From the NCBI GenBank assembly GCA_017470525.1, contig JAFUYM010000007.1:1-46049 (forward strand): a DNA stretch of 46,049 nt, given 5' to 3'. Below the pieces are notes generated by a model, which was given only the letters and a program-made list of their open reading frames with translations, was not told where the DNA came from and ran no database searches. Positions 7,700 to 16,969 of this stretch are shown in pieces. Position numbers and translations under genes: made by a program. Source of the DNA: Bacteroidaceae bacterium (GTDB lineage Bacteria > Bacteroidota > Bacteroidia > Bacteroidales > Bacteroidaceae). Every line of letters starts with the position of its first letter. The first letter of the stretch is position 1.

Positions 7700-8824
7700 A
7701 TGAGATTTAATGTTTCAAGTACCAGTCTCAGCAATCGCTTGCAGACAATAAGCCGAGTGCAGAGTTCAAAAAACGCTCTGCCCATCCTCGACTGTATCCT
7801 TTTTGAACTTTCTGGCGGCATGTTGAAAATGACTGCCTCCGACAGCGAAACCACCATGATAACGAGCATGGAAGTCATGGACGCTGAAGGAGAGGGAAAG
7901 TTCGCTATCGGAGCCAAACAACTCATCAGTTCCATCAAGGAAATTTCGGAACAACCTATCACGTTCAATGTGGATGTGAACACCTTTGCCATTGAGATTA
8001 ACTATCAGAATGGTAAATACAACCTGATTGGTCAGAATGGCTATGAGTTTCCTGTGCCAACAGGCATGAACGAGATTTCCCGCAGCATTTCGATGGATGC
8101 CCAGGTGATGTTGAATGGCATCAACCGTTGTCTTTTCGCTGCTGCCGACGACGAACTTCGCCCGCAGATGAACGGCGTCTATTTCGACATGACTCCTGAG
8201 AACATCACGTTTGTGGCAAGCGATGGGCATAAATTGGTGCGCAATCGTATCCTTTCCGTTCATGCAGACGACCCCTCTGCATTTATCCTCCCCAAGAAGC
8301 CTGCCATTCTTCTGAAGACAGTGCTCCCGAAGGTGGAAGGCGATGTGGTGATTCGTTTTGACGACCGCAATGCAGAACTGCAGATGACGGACTATGTGAT
8401 TAGTTGCCGCTTGATTGAGGGTCGCTATCCTAATTACAATTCTGTCATTCCGACCGATAATCCATTCCGTGTGACTGCTGACCGCATGGCATTCATCAGT
8501 GCTCTCCGCCGTGTCAGTGTCTTTGCCAGCCAAAGCAGTGCGCTGATAAAGATTCATGTGGATCAGGGTACCCTCACAGTTTCGGCACAGGATTTGGACT
8601 TCTCCACCTCGGCAGAAGAACACATCATGTGCGAATATGAAGGCATGGCAATGAGCATCGGCTTCAATGGTCCATTCCTCATTGATGTGCTCAACAGCAT
8701 CACCAGCAACGAGGTTGTTCTGGAGTTGGCTGACCCAAGCCGTGCTGGTGTCATCACTCCTGCTGAACAGGAGGAGGATGAAGACCTCATCATGCTGCTG
8801 ATGCCAATGATGCTAAAAGACTGA
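7700..8824 (+). CDS. dnaN: DNA polymerase III beta subunit (sliding clamp)
   Basis: This 374-residue ring-forming clamp holds the replicative polymerase on DNA. The N terminus MRFNVSSTSLSNRLQTISRV and C-terminal LLMPMMLKD (the conserved M-P-M end) frame a full three-domain clamp of usual length. The open frame extends to 7613, but the promoter -7 box at 7668-7675 lies inside that extension, so the ATG at 7700 is the real start. The exonuclease gene begins one base after the stop codon, followed by coaBC, so the three probably form one transcript. Confidence 0.97.
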   Translation: MRFNVSSTSLSNRLQTISRVQSSKNALPILDCILFELSGGMLKMTASDSETTMITSMEVMDAEGEGKFAIGAKQLISSIKEISEQPITFNVDVNTFAIEINYQNGKYNLIGQNGYEFPVPTGMNEISRSISMDAQVMLNGINRCLFAAADDELRPQMNGVYFDMTPENITFVASDGHKLVRNRILSVHADDPSAFILPKKPAILLKTVLPKVEGDVVIRFDDRNAELQMTDYVISCRLIEGRYPNYNSVIPTDNPFRVTADRMAFISALRRVSVFASQSSALIKIHVDQGTLTVSAQDLDFSTSAEEHIMCEYEGMAMSIGFNGPFLIDVLNSITSNEVVLELADPSRAGVITPAEQEEDEDLIMLLMPMMLKD

Positions 8825-8825
8825 C

Positions 8826-9611
8826 ATGAGACTGAACTTACAGAATCCCATCATCTTCTTCGACTTGGAGACGACAGGTGTTGATGTAGCAAAGGACCGC
8901 ATTGTGGAACTTTGCTACATCAAAGTTTTTCCGAATGGCAACGAGGAATCGAAGTCAATGCGCATCAATCCTGGCATTCCGATACCCAAGAAGGTGTCTG
9001 AGGTGCATGGCATCTATGATGAGGATGTGAAGGATTGCCCCATGTTCAAGGACATTGCGGCAGATTTGTACAAGACCTTTCAGGACAGCGATTTGGCTGG
9101 CTTCAACTCCAACAAGTTCGACATCCCCTTGCTTTGTGAAGAGTTCCTGCGTCAGGGTATCGATTTTGATGTGGCAAAACGGAAGTGTATAGACGTGCAG
9201 AACATTTATCACAAGTTGGAGCGTCGTACACTTGTGGCTGCCTATCGTTACTATTGTGGGAAGGACTTGGAGAATGCCCATTCGGCATTGGCGGACACAC
9301 GTGCCACCTTGGAAGTGCTGGAGGCTCAATTGGATAAATACCCTGCTGATTTGCAGAACAATGTGGAGTTTCTGGCTGAATACAGCAAGATGAACAACAA
9401 TGTCGATTTTGCAGGACGCATCGTGAGGGATGACAAAGGAGTGGAGGTGTTCAACTTCGGCAAGCACAAGGGAAAGCCCGTGAAAGATGTGCTTCTGCGG
9501 TTAGACCCCAGTTACTATTCGTGGATGATGCAGGGAGATTTTGCGCAAAACACCAAGCAGGTGCTCACCAAGATATATTTGGCTTCGAAGCAGAAAAGAG
9601 GATTGCATTGA
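8826..9611 (+). CDS. DnaQ-like 3'-5' exonuclease with a C-terminal DUF3820-like segment
   Basis: This 261-residue DEDDh exonuclease is related to the proofreading subunit of DNA polymerase III. The Exo I block IIFFDLETTG carries the first Asp/Glu pair (13 and 15); AGFNSNKFDIPLL is Exo II; HSALADTRAT supplies the His and Asp of Exo III. After residue ~200 the segment FNFGKHKGKPVKDV and SYYSWMMQGDF resembles DUF3820 (an FGKxKG and YxxW domain), an add-on absent from plain DnaQ. It follows dnaN by one base, which suggests a replication or repair role. The exact polymerase partnership is not shown by sequence. Confidence 0.9.
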   Translation: MRLNLQNPIIFFDLETTGVDVAKDRIVELCYIKVFPNGNEESKSMRINPGIPIPKKVSEVHGIYDEDVKDCPMFKDIAADLYKTFQDSDLAGFNSNKFDIPLLCEEFLRQGIDFDVAKRKCIDVQNIYHKLERRTLVAAYRYYCGKDLENAHSALADTRATLEVLEAQLDKYPADLQNNVEFLAEYSKMNNNVDFAGRIVRDDKGVEVFNFGKHKGKPVKDVLLRLDPSYYSWMMQGDFAQNTKQVLTKIYLASKQKRGLH

Positions 9612-9631
9612 GAAGCAGAAAAGAGGATAAT

Positions 9632-10828
9632 ATGTTAAAAGACAAGAAAATCGTTCTTGGCATCACGGGTAGCATTGCTGCCTACAAGTCATGTCTCATC
9701 ATCCGCCAACTCATCAAGAAGGGGGCGGAGGTGCAGGTTGTCATCACGCCTGCCGGCAAAGAGTTTATCACGCCCATCACGCTTTCCGCACTGACCAGCA
9801 AGCCTGTCATCAGCGATTTCTTCTCTCAGCGCGATGGCACATGGCATTCGCATGTTGACCTCGGTTTGTGGGCTGATGCCATGCTGATTGCTCCTGCCAC
9901 GGCTTCCACAATAGGAAAGATGGCGAACGGGGTGGCGGACAACATGCTCATTACCACCTATTTGTCGATGAAGGCACCCGTCTTCATCGCTCCAGCCATG
10001 GACTTGGACATGTATGCTCACCCATCCACTCAGCAAAATCTGAAAACCTTGCAGTCGTATGGCAATCACATCATCGAGCCGGGGACGGGATTCCTTGCCT
10101 CGAAGTTGGAGGGTAAGGGACGGATGGAAGAGCCTGAAAACATTGTGGCTTGTCTGGAGCAGTTCTTTGCCACCCAGCAAAGCATGGCGGGGAGGAGAGT
10201 GCTCATCACAGCCGGACCCACTTATGAGAAGTTAGACCCCGTCCGTTTTATTGGCAACTATTCTTCGGGCAAGATGGGATTTGCCCTTGCCCATGAGTGT
10301 GCCGACCGAGGTGCTCAGGTGGAGTTTGTCTGCGGTCCTGTTTCTTCTGCCATGCAGGTCAGTCACCCGAACATTCATCGCATCAACGTGGAGAGTGCAC
10401 AGGAAATGTATGAGGCTTGTATGCGCATATATCCTTCGATGGAATCGGCGATTTTGTGTGCGGCTGTGGCAGATTATGCCCCAGAAACCGTTGCCTCTCA
10501 GAAGATGAAGCGTACGGGCGATGACTTGGTGATTCGCCTGAAACCTAATCCCGACATTGCAGCCTCATTGGGCAAAATCAAGAAAGAAGGACAGACTCTC
10601 GTTGGATTTGCACTTGAAACCAACGACGAAGAGACCCATGCACAAGCCAAGTTGAAGAAGAAAAACTTCGATTTCATCGTGCTTAATAGCCTGAAAGATG
10701 AAGGTGCAGGTTTCCGCACCGACACGAACAAAATCTCCATCATTACGGCGGAGGGAAAAAAAGGCTATCCGTTGAAATCGAAAGCCGAGGTGGCAAAAGA
10801 CATTGTTGACGAGTTGGAAGCACTTTAA
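9632..10828 (+). CDS. coaBC: Bifunctional phosphopantothenoylcysteine decarboxylase / phosphopantothenate-cysteine ligase
   Basis: This 398-residue enzyme performs two successive steps of coenzyme A synthesis. The N-terminal CoaC flavoprotein half starts with ITGSIAAYKS and contains the active-site region APAMDLDMY. The CoaB half starts near RRVLITAGPTYEKLDPVRFI, contains NYSSGKMG and the AAVADY block, and ends with the conserved TNKISII and KAEVAKDIVDEL. The start at 9632 is chosen because the longer frame (9521) runs inside the exonuclease gene. The stop overlaps the stop of the convergent scramblase-like gene by 4 bases. Confidence 0.96.
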   Translation: MLKDKKIVLGITGSIAAYKSCLIIRQLIKKGAEVQVVITPAGKEFITPITLSALTSKPVISDFFSQRDGTWHSHVDLGLWADAMLIAPATASTIGKMANGVADNMLITTYLSMKAPVFIAPAMDLDMYAHPSTQQNLKTLQSYGNHIIEPGTGFLASKLEGKGRMEEPENIVACLEQFFATQQSMAGRRVLITAGPTYEKLDPVRFIGNYSSGKMGFALAHECADRGAQVEFVCGPVSSAMQVSHPNIHRINVESAQEMYEACMRIYPSMESAILCAAVADYAPETVASQKMKRTGDDLVIRLKPNPDIAASLGKIKKEGQTLVGFALETNDEETHAQAKLKKKNFDFIVLNSLKDEGAGFRTDTNKISIITAEGKKGYPLKSKAEVAKDIVDELEAL

Positions 10829-11409
10829 TCCTCTTTAAGGATCATGTCGATGGCTGCGGCGACGGTGGTGATGGCAATGCGCTGTGTCTCGTCCGTCACC
10901 GAAGGGTCAATGCTTACAACGTATTTGTCGGCAGTGGTGAAGAGTTCCTTGGCAATGCCGTTCCATCGCTTATCTACGGAACCGATTTTCTTGCCGGTTG
11001 TGTCCGTGATGTCAAAATTCCATGCTTTCCAGTCGCCCTTGATGGTGGCGACTTCATTGCCCAAATTGTCGTATAAAGTGAATTTGGGCTTCATCAGTGT
11101 GAGCCTTTGTTTGAAGGAGCCGATGGACGCACCGTTCTCGTTGTAGATTCTCACTCTCGACATGAACAGTGTCACGCCACGTTTCAGTTGGGCGATGCGC
11201 TTTCCGTCTGCATTGAGGATGTTCAGTTCGAAAGGCTCCATGCTTTCGGGCAGGATGATGCCGAGCAGGATTTTCCCTAACGACTTGTGCTCCTGAATGG
11301 CACCCATCTCACGCCCATCCTTGTCATACACCCTGTAGGCATTTGACAATTTGAAAGCTGCGATTTTTTCGTCAATCACGAAAGTGTTGTTTGAAAAGAA
11401 ACGGTCCAT
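10825..11409 (-). CDS. Phospholipid scramblase / LURP-one-related protein
   Basis: This 194-residue protein has the repeated beta-strand pattern of the Tubby/scramblase/LURP1 fold: FVIDEKIAAF, YRVYDKDGREMG, RVRIYNENG, FTLYDNLGNEVATIKG, and the distinctive WKAWNFDITDTTGKKIGSV followed by KRWNG. Such bacterial members have no proven activity and the family function is unknown. There is no signal peptide or convincing membrane helix, so it is probably cytosolic. Its end overlaps the end of coaBC by 4 bases, tail to tail. Confidence 0.75.
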   Translation of the reverse strand: MDRFFSNNTFVIDEKIAAFKLSNAYRVYDKDGREMGAIQEHKSLGKILLGIILPESMEPFELNILNADGKRIAQLKRGVTLFMSRVRIYNENGASIGSFKQRLTLMKPKFTLYDNLGNEVATIKGDWKAWNFDITDTTGKKIGSVDKRWNGIAKELFTTADKYVVSIDPSVTDETQRIAITTVAAAIDMILKED

Positions 11410-11429
11410 ACTTGATGCTGTTACGACCG

Positions 11430-11437
11430 CAAAGATA
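11430..11437 (-). promoter_or_regulatory. -7 box for the scramblase-like gene
   Basis: CAAAGATA is TATCTTTG on the minus strand, matching TAnnTTTG, about 21 bases upstream of the start codon. No -33 TTTG at the proper spacing was found. Confidence 0.45.
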
Positions 11438-11528
11438 TCGCCGACAAAAGACTAAATCGGTGATACCTTTGCGGAGAATTAGAAAAGATGTTTGTTCACT
11501 TATTTAAATAAATAATGTGTGCCAAGAT

Positions 11529-11747
11529 TTACAAGAAGAACCTCTTGGCGACCACACGTGCCTGGAAAGCCTCCTCTGAATCTACCAGGTAAACGATGCC
11601 CTCGATGAGACCGAGAATAGGCGGAATTCCTGTCCAAGCGAACAACAGATAAACAATGCCTGGCATGATGTTGCCCAGGTAGAACTTGTGTATTCCAATC
11701 CCTCCGAGCAAGATACCCAACACACCTGCTACCACTTTATTTTTCAT
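11529..11747 (-). CDS. TM2 domain-containing small membrane protein
   Basis: This 72-residue protein is essentially one TM2 domain: a first hydrophobic hairpin with GILLGGIGIHKFYLGN, then a second membrane segment GIVYLLFAWTGIPPILGLIEG and a short basic tail. TM2 proteins are widespread small integral membrane proteins of unknown role. It is transcribed alone. A -7 box (TATCTTTG) lies at 11886-11893 on the minus strand, giving a long leader of about 130 bases. Confidence 0.85.
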   Translation of the reverse strand: MKNKVVAGVLGILLGGIGIHKFYLGNIMPGIVYLLFAWTGIPPILGLIEGIVYLVDSEEAFQARVVAKRFFL

Positions 11748-11885
11748 AACGTTCCTTTTTTCTCGCGGTTGAGAAATGCTTTTAAGTTTTTATTTTGGTG
11801 GACAGCCGAACCGCCAGTTGCCACCCTTTTTTATGGATCAATCTTTGTAAATGAGGAATGTTTCTGTCAAGTCACATTTCTGTGG

Positions 11886-11893
11886 CAAAGATA
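11886..11893 (-). promoter_or_regulatory. -7 box for the TM2 gene
   Basis: CAAAGATA reads TATCTTTG on the minus strand. No -33 element at 19-20 bases is evident. Confidence 0.4.
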
Positions 11894-12052
11894 TACATTT
11901 TTTGTGATATGTCCTATATAACGGGGATAAAAAGTTGAAAAAACAGCGAAAACTTTTCGTCTGTTATGACCGCTTTTCGTCAAAAATACGATTAGGTATC
12001 AAAATTGAAAAAGCGTGTTTCATTTTTGAAAGCGTGAATGGTTGTAAATTCA

Positions 12053-12060
12053 TACTTTTG
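12053..12060 (+). promoter_or_regulatory. -7 box for the large secreted protein gene
   Basis: TACTTTTG matches TAnnTTTG. A TTTG at 12025-12028 lies 24 bases upstream, longer than usual. It predicts a start near 12066 and a leader of about 90 bases. Confidence 0.5.
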
Positions 12061-12155
12061 CATCGGGAAAGATTCCTATGGCAATTTTTAATGCTAACAT
12101 ATATGTGTTTATTTACTATCTAAATTTATCAACTTTCTAATCAAAACAAAAAGTC

Positions 12156-15100
12156 ATGAGAAAACTATTTACTCTTGTTTTTGCATTGGCTGCTGCTTTT
12201 GTGGCAAATGCACAGGCTCCTGCCGAATGGACTGACGGCATGGATGTGACGGCACAACTTGGACTTGGCGACTGCGACGGCTCATTCTCAGGCGACTGGA
12301 AAGAGAACAGTTACGATGGAGGCGATGTGTCATCTATCGGTCAGTACTGGAAGGGCAGTATGCCTAACGAGTACAGCGGTGCTGCGGAAGGCGGTGACGG
12401 CTGTATCGCATTCTACAACCAGAAAGAGTTCGACATTTATCAGGTGGTGAAGGTTCCTGCTGGTACCTATACCATTCAAGTGCAGGCTTGTTATCGTGAA
12501 GGTGGTTTCAACGACACTTTTGCCAACTACAACAAGGGACAGGTAAAGAAGAATGTCTATCTCTATGCTTCTATCCTGTCAGGCGAAGACCCTGCATCAG
12601 AGGTGACACGCGACTTTAACACTGTCATCCGCTCATTGGCTTCTTCAACTCAGACTTCTCGCCTGTATGAATCCAGCCTTGGTTGGGCATCAGACGGTAG
12701 TGCCAAGGTGAAAGACGCTGAAGGCAACGAAATCACGGTTTATGCTCCATCTTGTAACAAGGGTTGCCGTGCATTCTTCCAGGCTGGTGAGTATTGGAAC
12801 TCTATTGACATCATCCTGCTTGAGGATGCATACGTTCGCATGGGTATCCGCAAGGTGGCTTCCATCTCTGAGGATTATGTTCCATTCAGCAACTTCCAAG
12901 TGATTTACACTGGTGAGGCTGGTGAGGCTGCTCAATTGGAGGCTGCTAAAGATGAGTGCCGCAATGCGCTTGAAGAACTGGTTGAATTCCAGGTGAAAGT
13001 GAGCGATGCTGGTTTCGAAGGCTTCGCTGGTGCGATTGACGACGTGGTGATGGATTTCAATGACCAAATTAGTGGTGCAAAGTCAGTTGAGGCATTGGAT
13101 GGAATCCTTGCTTCTATCACTGAGACTGTTGCTAACTACAGTAAGAGCCTTGTGTTTGTGAACAGTCTTGACGACCTGCTCAACATGTCTGCAGGTATGT
13201 TGGCTTCCACTTCATTCCCAGGTTACGATGCTTTCAAGGCTGCTTATGATAAGGCTGTGAATGATGCCAAGACCGACGATGTGGAGGCACTCGGCGAAGA
13301 CCCTGGTAAGTACTTCGATGGTGTATATGCAACATTGGCAACGGCTCGTGCTACTTATCTCGACTCTCAGGAAGCAGACGAGACTGGTGCAAAGGACTTT
13401 ACGTCTCTGATTAAGCATCCTTGGTTCGTGAACCCAGAGTACAACCCAACCCAGAATGAGGATGGCACTTGGACACTGAAGGAAGCAACTTGGAACTGGG
13501 GTGACGTTCAGGGTCAGGACGACTATACTAATAAACTGACTGGCGATAGAGTGGACATCGCTTCTGAGGTTGAGTTGGCAACAGATGAATCTGTAACAAA
13601 TCAATGGTATAAGAGACTTAAGACTTTCGGTAATGGATGGTCTGCCAACAGTTATCACCTTTACTATCAAGGCGGTCTGATTGGTGTATCTAACGGATGG
13701 TGCTCTGGCTTTGATGATTGGGAAGGTGTTTGTCAGCAGTTGGTAGGTCTGCCAAATGGTTACTATAGTTTGAGAGGTCTTGCGCGTGGTAACGCTGCCG
13801 GTGACAACAAGTGGACAGAGTCTAATATGCCTCCATACCACAACATCTTCGCACAGAACTCTGAAGAAGTGACGGTTTCTTCTATGGTAGGTCACACTGA
13901 CTCTTACTATTCACCAGATTACGGTTGGTATGAGTGGAATCCTAACGTATGGCAGGAGCATAGAACTGGTACCATCCAGATTAACGACGGTAGGCTCCTC
14001 ATTGGTTGCCAAAGTAGTTGGATTGCTAATTTTACTGGTTTCCGTCTGATGTTCTATGGCACGAATCCTCCATTCAGCGCAATGATTCAGGAAGAATTGG
14101 ATGCTGTCAACAAAGAGGCTAATGATCTGCAATTTGCTGGCGACAAGAAAGTAGTTGCCGACCTCTTGGAACAAATTAAACTGCCTATCCCAGACGCTGC
14201 TACTTATGATGCCGCACTGCTTGTTATTCACGACGCAAATGAGTACATCGCTCTTGCAAAGCAGGCTGAGAAGAACTTCAATGCAGACAAGACATATTCA
14301 GATTTGCTTGCGAAGTATTCTACAGACGAGGCACAGAGCATCCTCACTCCTCCATACGTATATGTGGTTTCATTCGGTGAGTCGGAAGCAGACACTTACA
14401 AAGATTGTGCAACGCTTAACGCTAATGCCAAGAAGTATGGTGAATACATGGCAGAATACGAGAAAGCCACTGCTCTTGACAATGCTGAACTCAAGGCTGT
14501 TCTTTCTAAGCAGGTGGCTGTGCTGACTGCATCTACGACAGGTGAATCAGCCGAGACTCTTGACCAGTACATGTCTGAACTCGCATTGCCATACAATATC
14601 GCTCTCTTCCAGTCTCTCGAAGCAGGCAAGGCTACTGTTGCTGCTCCTGTTGACGTGACCGGCATCTTGGTGAACCCAACTTTCGCAGAAGGTCCATCAA
14701 AGGGCTGGAGTGGTGAGACTCCAACTATCAATGAATATGGTCGTGAGAATGCTGAACTCTGGAACAAGAGCGCATTCACACTCTCTCAGAAACTTGTAGG
14801 TCTGCCAGCAGGTACATACGAACTCCGTGCAAAGGCTATTTATCGTGATGCAGGTGCTGTCAACGCTGACCTTGTTGCTAAGTTCAAGGCTGCAGGTAGC
14901 GAAGAGGCTTGGGAGAACCATAATGCACAACTCTTTGCTAAGGTGAGCGACGACAACGACCAGTTCTCATACATCCGTGCAATCGAAGCATTGGTTGGCA
15001 CAGAAAACTCTTTTACAGAGGTTGTGACTGCAACAGATGAGGAAGAGGATGCTGATGGTAACAAGATTGTATATCCAACCACTATTCAGACTTTGGCTCC

Positions 15101-15530
15101 AGCGGGTGAAGGTGAAACCGAAACTACAGCCAAATACGAGCATAAGAATCAAAGTGAATACCCATTCGACACTCAGGTAGAAGTTGATGGAACGACACTC
15201 TTCTATCCTTCCTCAATGTATGGTTTCTACCAGTGGTGTGTACAGCATCCAGCAGATGTTGCCAATAAGGTTCAGATTACTATCAATGCAGGTGAGACTC
15301 TTGAGGTTGGTATTCGCAAGACTGCTGCCATTGGTTCTGACTGGGTAATCTTCGACGACTTCGAACTCTGGTATCTCTCTGGTGACACCTTTAATGAAAT
15401 GCTTACAGGCGTTGCAGAAGTGGCAGCACCAAATGCTAACGGTGCTATCTACAACCTCGCTGGTCAGCGTGTAGGCAAAGACTATAAGGGCATCATCATC
15501 CAGAATGGTGTAAAGAAACTCAATAAGTAA
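12156..15530 (+). CDS. Large secreted protein with three related beta modules
   Basis: The 1124-residue chain starts with a signal peptide (MRKLFTLVFALAAAFVANAQ). Three regions share landmarks. Module 1 (about 30-253) has VPAGTYTIQVQACYREG and GIRKVASISEDYVPFSNF. Module 2 (about 420-636) has LPNGYYSLRGLARG and FTGFRLMFYG. Module 3 (about 832-1077) has LPAGTYELRAKAIYRD and GIRKTAAIGSDWVIFDDF. Each looks like a jelly-roll, carbohydrate-binding-like beta sandwich; charged helical linkers separate them. The end IYNLAGQRVGKDYKGIII resembles the short C-terminal sorting-type tail seen in many Prevotella surface proteins. No catalytic domain is recognised. A role in binding or display at the cell surface is inferred. 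It is monocistronic. Confidence 0.85.
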   Translation: MRKLFTLVFALAAAFVANAQAPAEWTDGMDVTAQLGLGDCDGSFSGDWKENSYDGGDVSSIGQYWKGSMPNEYSGAAEGGDGCIAFYNQKEFDIYQVVKVPAGTYTIQVQACYREGGFNDTFANYNKGQVKKNVYLYASILSGEDPASEVTRDFNTVIRSLASSTQTSRLYESSLGWASDGSAKVKDAEGNEITVYAPSCNKGCRAFFQAGEYWNSIDIILLEDAYVRMGIRKVASISEDYVPFSNFQVIYTGEAGEAAQLEAAKDECRNALEELVEFQVKVSDAGFEGFAGAIDDVVMDFNDQISGAKSVEALDGILASITETVANYSKSLVFVNSLDDLLNMSAGMLASTSFPGYDAFKAAYDKAVNDAKTDDVEALGEDPGKYFDGVYATLATARATYLDSQEADETGAKDFTSLIKHPWFVNPEYNPTQNEDGTWTLKEATWNWGDVQGQDDYTNKLTGDRVDIASEVELATDESVTNQWYKRLKTFGNGWSANSYHLYYQGGLIGVSNGWCSGFDDWEGVCQQLVGLPNGYYSLRGLARGNAAGDNKWTESNMPPYHNIFAQNSEEVTVSSMVGHTDSYYSPDYGWYEWNPNVWQEHRTGTIQINDGRLLIGCQSSWIANFTGFRLMFYGTNPPFSAMIQEELDAVNKEANDLQFAGDKKVVADLLEQIKLPIPDAATYDAALLVIHDANEYIALAKQAEKNFNADKTYSDLLAKYSTDEAQSILTPPYVYVVSFGESEADTYKDCATLNANAKKYGEYMAEYEKATALDNAELKAVLSKQVAVLTASTTGESAETLDQYMSELALPYNIALFQSLEAGKATVAAPVDVTGILVNPTFAEGPSKGWSGETPTINEYGRENAELWNKSAFTLSQKLVGLPAGTYELRAKAIYRDAGAVNADLVAKFKAAGSEEAWENHNAQLFAKVSDDNDQFSYIRAIEALVGTENSFTEVVTATDEEEDADGNKIVYPTTIQTLAPAGEGETETTAKYEHKNQSEYPFDTQVEVDGTTLFYPSSMYGFYQWCVQHPADVANKVQITINAGETLEVGIRKTAAIGSDWVIFDDFELWYLSGDTFNEMLTGVAEVAAPNANGAIYNLAGQRVGKDYKGIIIQNGVKKLNK

Positions 15531-15556
15531 TTTGTGTACTAAAAAAGTGTAATGAG

Positions 15557-15592
15557 AGAGGGGCGAGTCGTGTTGACTCGCCCCTCTTTTTT
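15557..15592 (+). terminator. Terminator of the large secreted protein gene
   Basis: A perfect 13-bp stem (15557-15569 with 15575-15587, AGAGGGGCGAGTC) has a 5-base loop and is followed by a T run to 15592. It lies 27 bases after the stop codon. Confidence 0.9.
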
Positions 15593-15654
15593 GTGCCTTT
15601 CGCCTATCGCCCCTTCACCGTTCGTGGAACCACCGATAGAAAAATGCATGAACA

Positions 15655-15737
15655 ACCCCTGAACCGACGTCGTCAATGTCGGTTGACCGATGTCGACGAC
15701 ATCGACTTGCCGACATCGACGACGTTGGTTCAGGGGT
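15655..15737. repeat. GACRTCG palindromic element, copy 1
   Basis: Outer arms 15655-15682 and 15710-15737 are inverted copies (28 bases, 2 mismatches). The centre holds CGATGTCG-A-CGACATCG, a perfect 8-bp palindrome around one base. The core 15665-15725 has three units of about 22 bases and aligns without gaps to copy 2 (29799-29859), 49 of 61 positions identical by hand count. It lies between two convergent genes, where its RNA could also act as a terminator-like hairpin. Confidence 0.75.
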
Positions 15738-15798
15738 GCTGAGTGTATGCCATTTTTGATGCTGTCATGGTACTGTTTCGTCTTACGGATGAAAAGGT

Positions 15799-16956
15799 CT
15801 ATTTCTTCTTGAATCCAAACTTGAAATCATCCACCACATCCATGTTGTGGATGCTGTCGATGTAGAGCCAGTTGCCTGGAATGTAGAAGCGGTGGGTTTC
15901 GATGTGCATGACAAGGATGTGGAGACCTCGTGAGTCGTTGCCTACCTGAAAATGGAGCATCTTGCCCTCTTCATCTCTGGTGATGGACATTTGCAAGACT
16001 TGAGAATCTGTCTGTCTGTCATCGATGATTTCGTTGTGCTTAACACATTCGAAGCCCCAGTGCCCATCTACCTTTGAGTAGTGATTCTTCACATGGTCGG
16101 AGAAGAGGTTCCACAGGTCGTCAGCCACTTTTCTGCGTTCCTCACCATGCACGGGGATGATGTAGTGGGTGGCGGTGATGAACATGCTGTCCGTCTTCTG
16201 CATGGCTCTGGAGAAGGAGACACAATTGTAATCGCCCCTTCCCATAGCAAAGCCCTCGTCGATAGTGTATTTCCTGGGTTTCTGCTTCACATTCTTCTCC
16301 TTGGCAATGAAATCGAGCACTAGCCGTTCGGTTTCCTCGGGAGTGGTTTCTTCCTTGTCTGCCACTTTTGCTTCTTTGTGGTAGGTCATGTATGTGAAGG
16401 TTCCGGAATTGTCGGTGGTGTGGTTTTCGTAGTGGAAGAACTCGGGATACCAGCGGAAACTTTCGCTGAAGCCCTCTTTCTCTGCCCATTGGGGAATGGT
16501 GTCCTCCACCTCTTTCAGGGCAATGATGTATTGGGTAGTGTCCTTGTCGTCAGTGTGGGTGTCGTATTGATAGCACTTGACAGCCGTGGGAGCGTACTTG
16601 TCCATCAATGCCTTGACACCCGTTTTGGCGTAGTTGTCAATGGCTTCCTGCTGTTTAATGATGCTGTCAGCCTCTGCACGATGATCTTCATATATTCCTG
16701 CAACAGAATCGACAATTGTTGTATAGTCATACGCCTTTCTTATATCCTCGGGGGCTTTATAAAAGAAGTGGGTGCTGTAGTATTCGGAATATCCAGCAGA
16801 GTCGCTTGTGATGGCATATTCCACCTCGTTTCCTAATGCTTGTATCCCCTCCATCAGTTCCATGAAGTTCTCAGGAGTTTTCACGACTGACGTCGTGTCG
16901 GTAGAGCATGCGCCAAGTGTGAGAATGAGTGACGCACTCAATAATATCTTCTTCAT
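15799..16956 (-). CDS. Lipoprotein of unknown function in ECF sigma operon 1
   Basis: The 385-residue protein starts MKKILLSASLILTLGACST: a lipoprotein signal peptide with lipobox LGAC, so it should be anchored by Cys16. The mature part is acidic and polar with no domain I recognise. The longer frame starting at 16983 would overlap the anti-sigma gene by 14 bases; the ATG at 16956 gives the proper signal peptide and is preferred. It is the third gene after the ECF sigma factor and anti-sigma factor, so it may be the regulon's effector or signal sensor. That is inference from order only. Confidence 0.75.
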   Translation of the reverse strand: MKKILLSASLILTLGACSTDTTSVVKTPENFMELMEGIQALGNEVEYAITSDSAGYSEYYSTHFFYKAPEDIRKAYDYTTIVDSVAGIYEDHRAEADSIIKQQEAIDNYAKTGVKALMDKYAPTAVKCYQYDTHTDDKDTTQYIIALKEVEDTIPQWAEKEGFSESFRWYPEFFHYENHTTDNSGTFTYMTYHKEAKVADKEETTPEETERLVLDFIAKEKNVKQKPRKYTIDEGFAMGRGDYNCVSFSRAMQKTDSMFITATHYIIPVHGEERRKVADDLWNLFSDHVKNHYSKVDGHWGFECVKHNEIIDDRQTDSQVLQMSITRDEEGKMLHFQVGNDSRGLHILVMHIETHRFYIPGNWLYIDSIHNMDVVDDFKFGFKKK

Positions 16957-16969
16957 AAGTCTTTCTTTT

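Larger units (their letters stand above)
11748..12155. other. Intergenic region between the TM2 gene and the large secreted protein gene
   Basis: No coding region was found in these 408 bases. The left part holds the TM2 leader and the minus-strand -7 box CAAAGATA (11886-11893). The right part is AT-rich and holds the plus-strand -7 box at 12053-12060. The short open frames here lack family signals. Confidence 0.6.

Noticed and set aside
16870-16915. ACGAC-TG-ACGTCGT palindrome in the lipoprotein gene, similar to the GACRTCG element
   Set aside because: Too short, within coding sequence, and lacks the three-unit structure.
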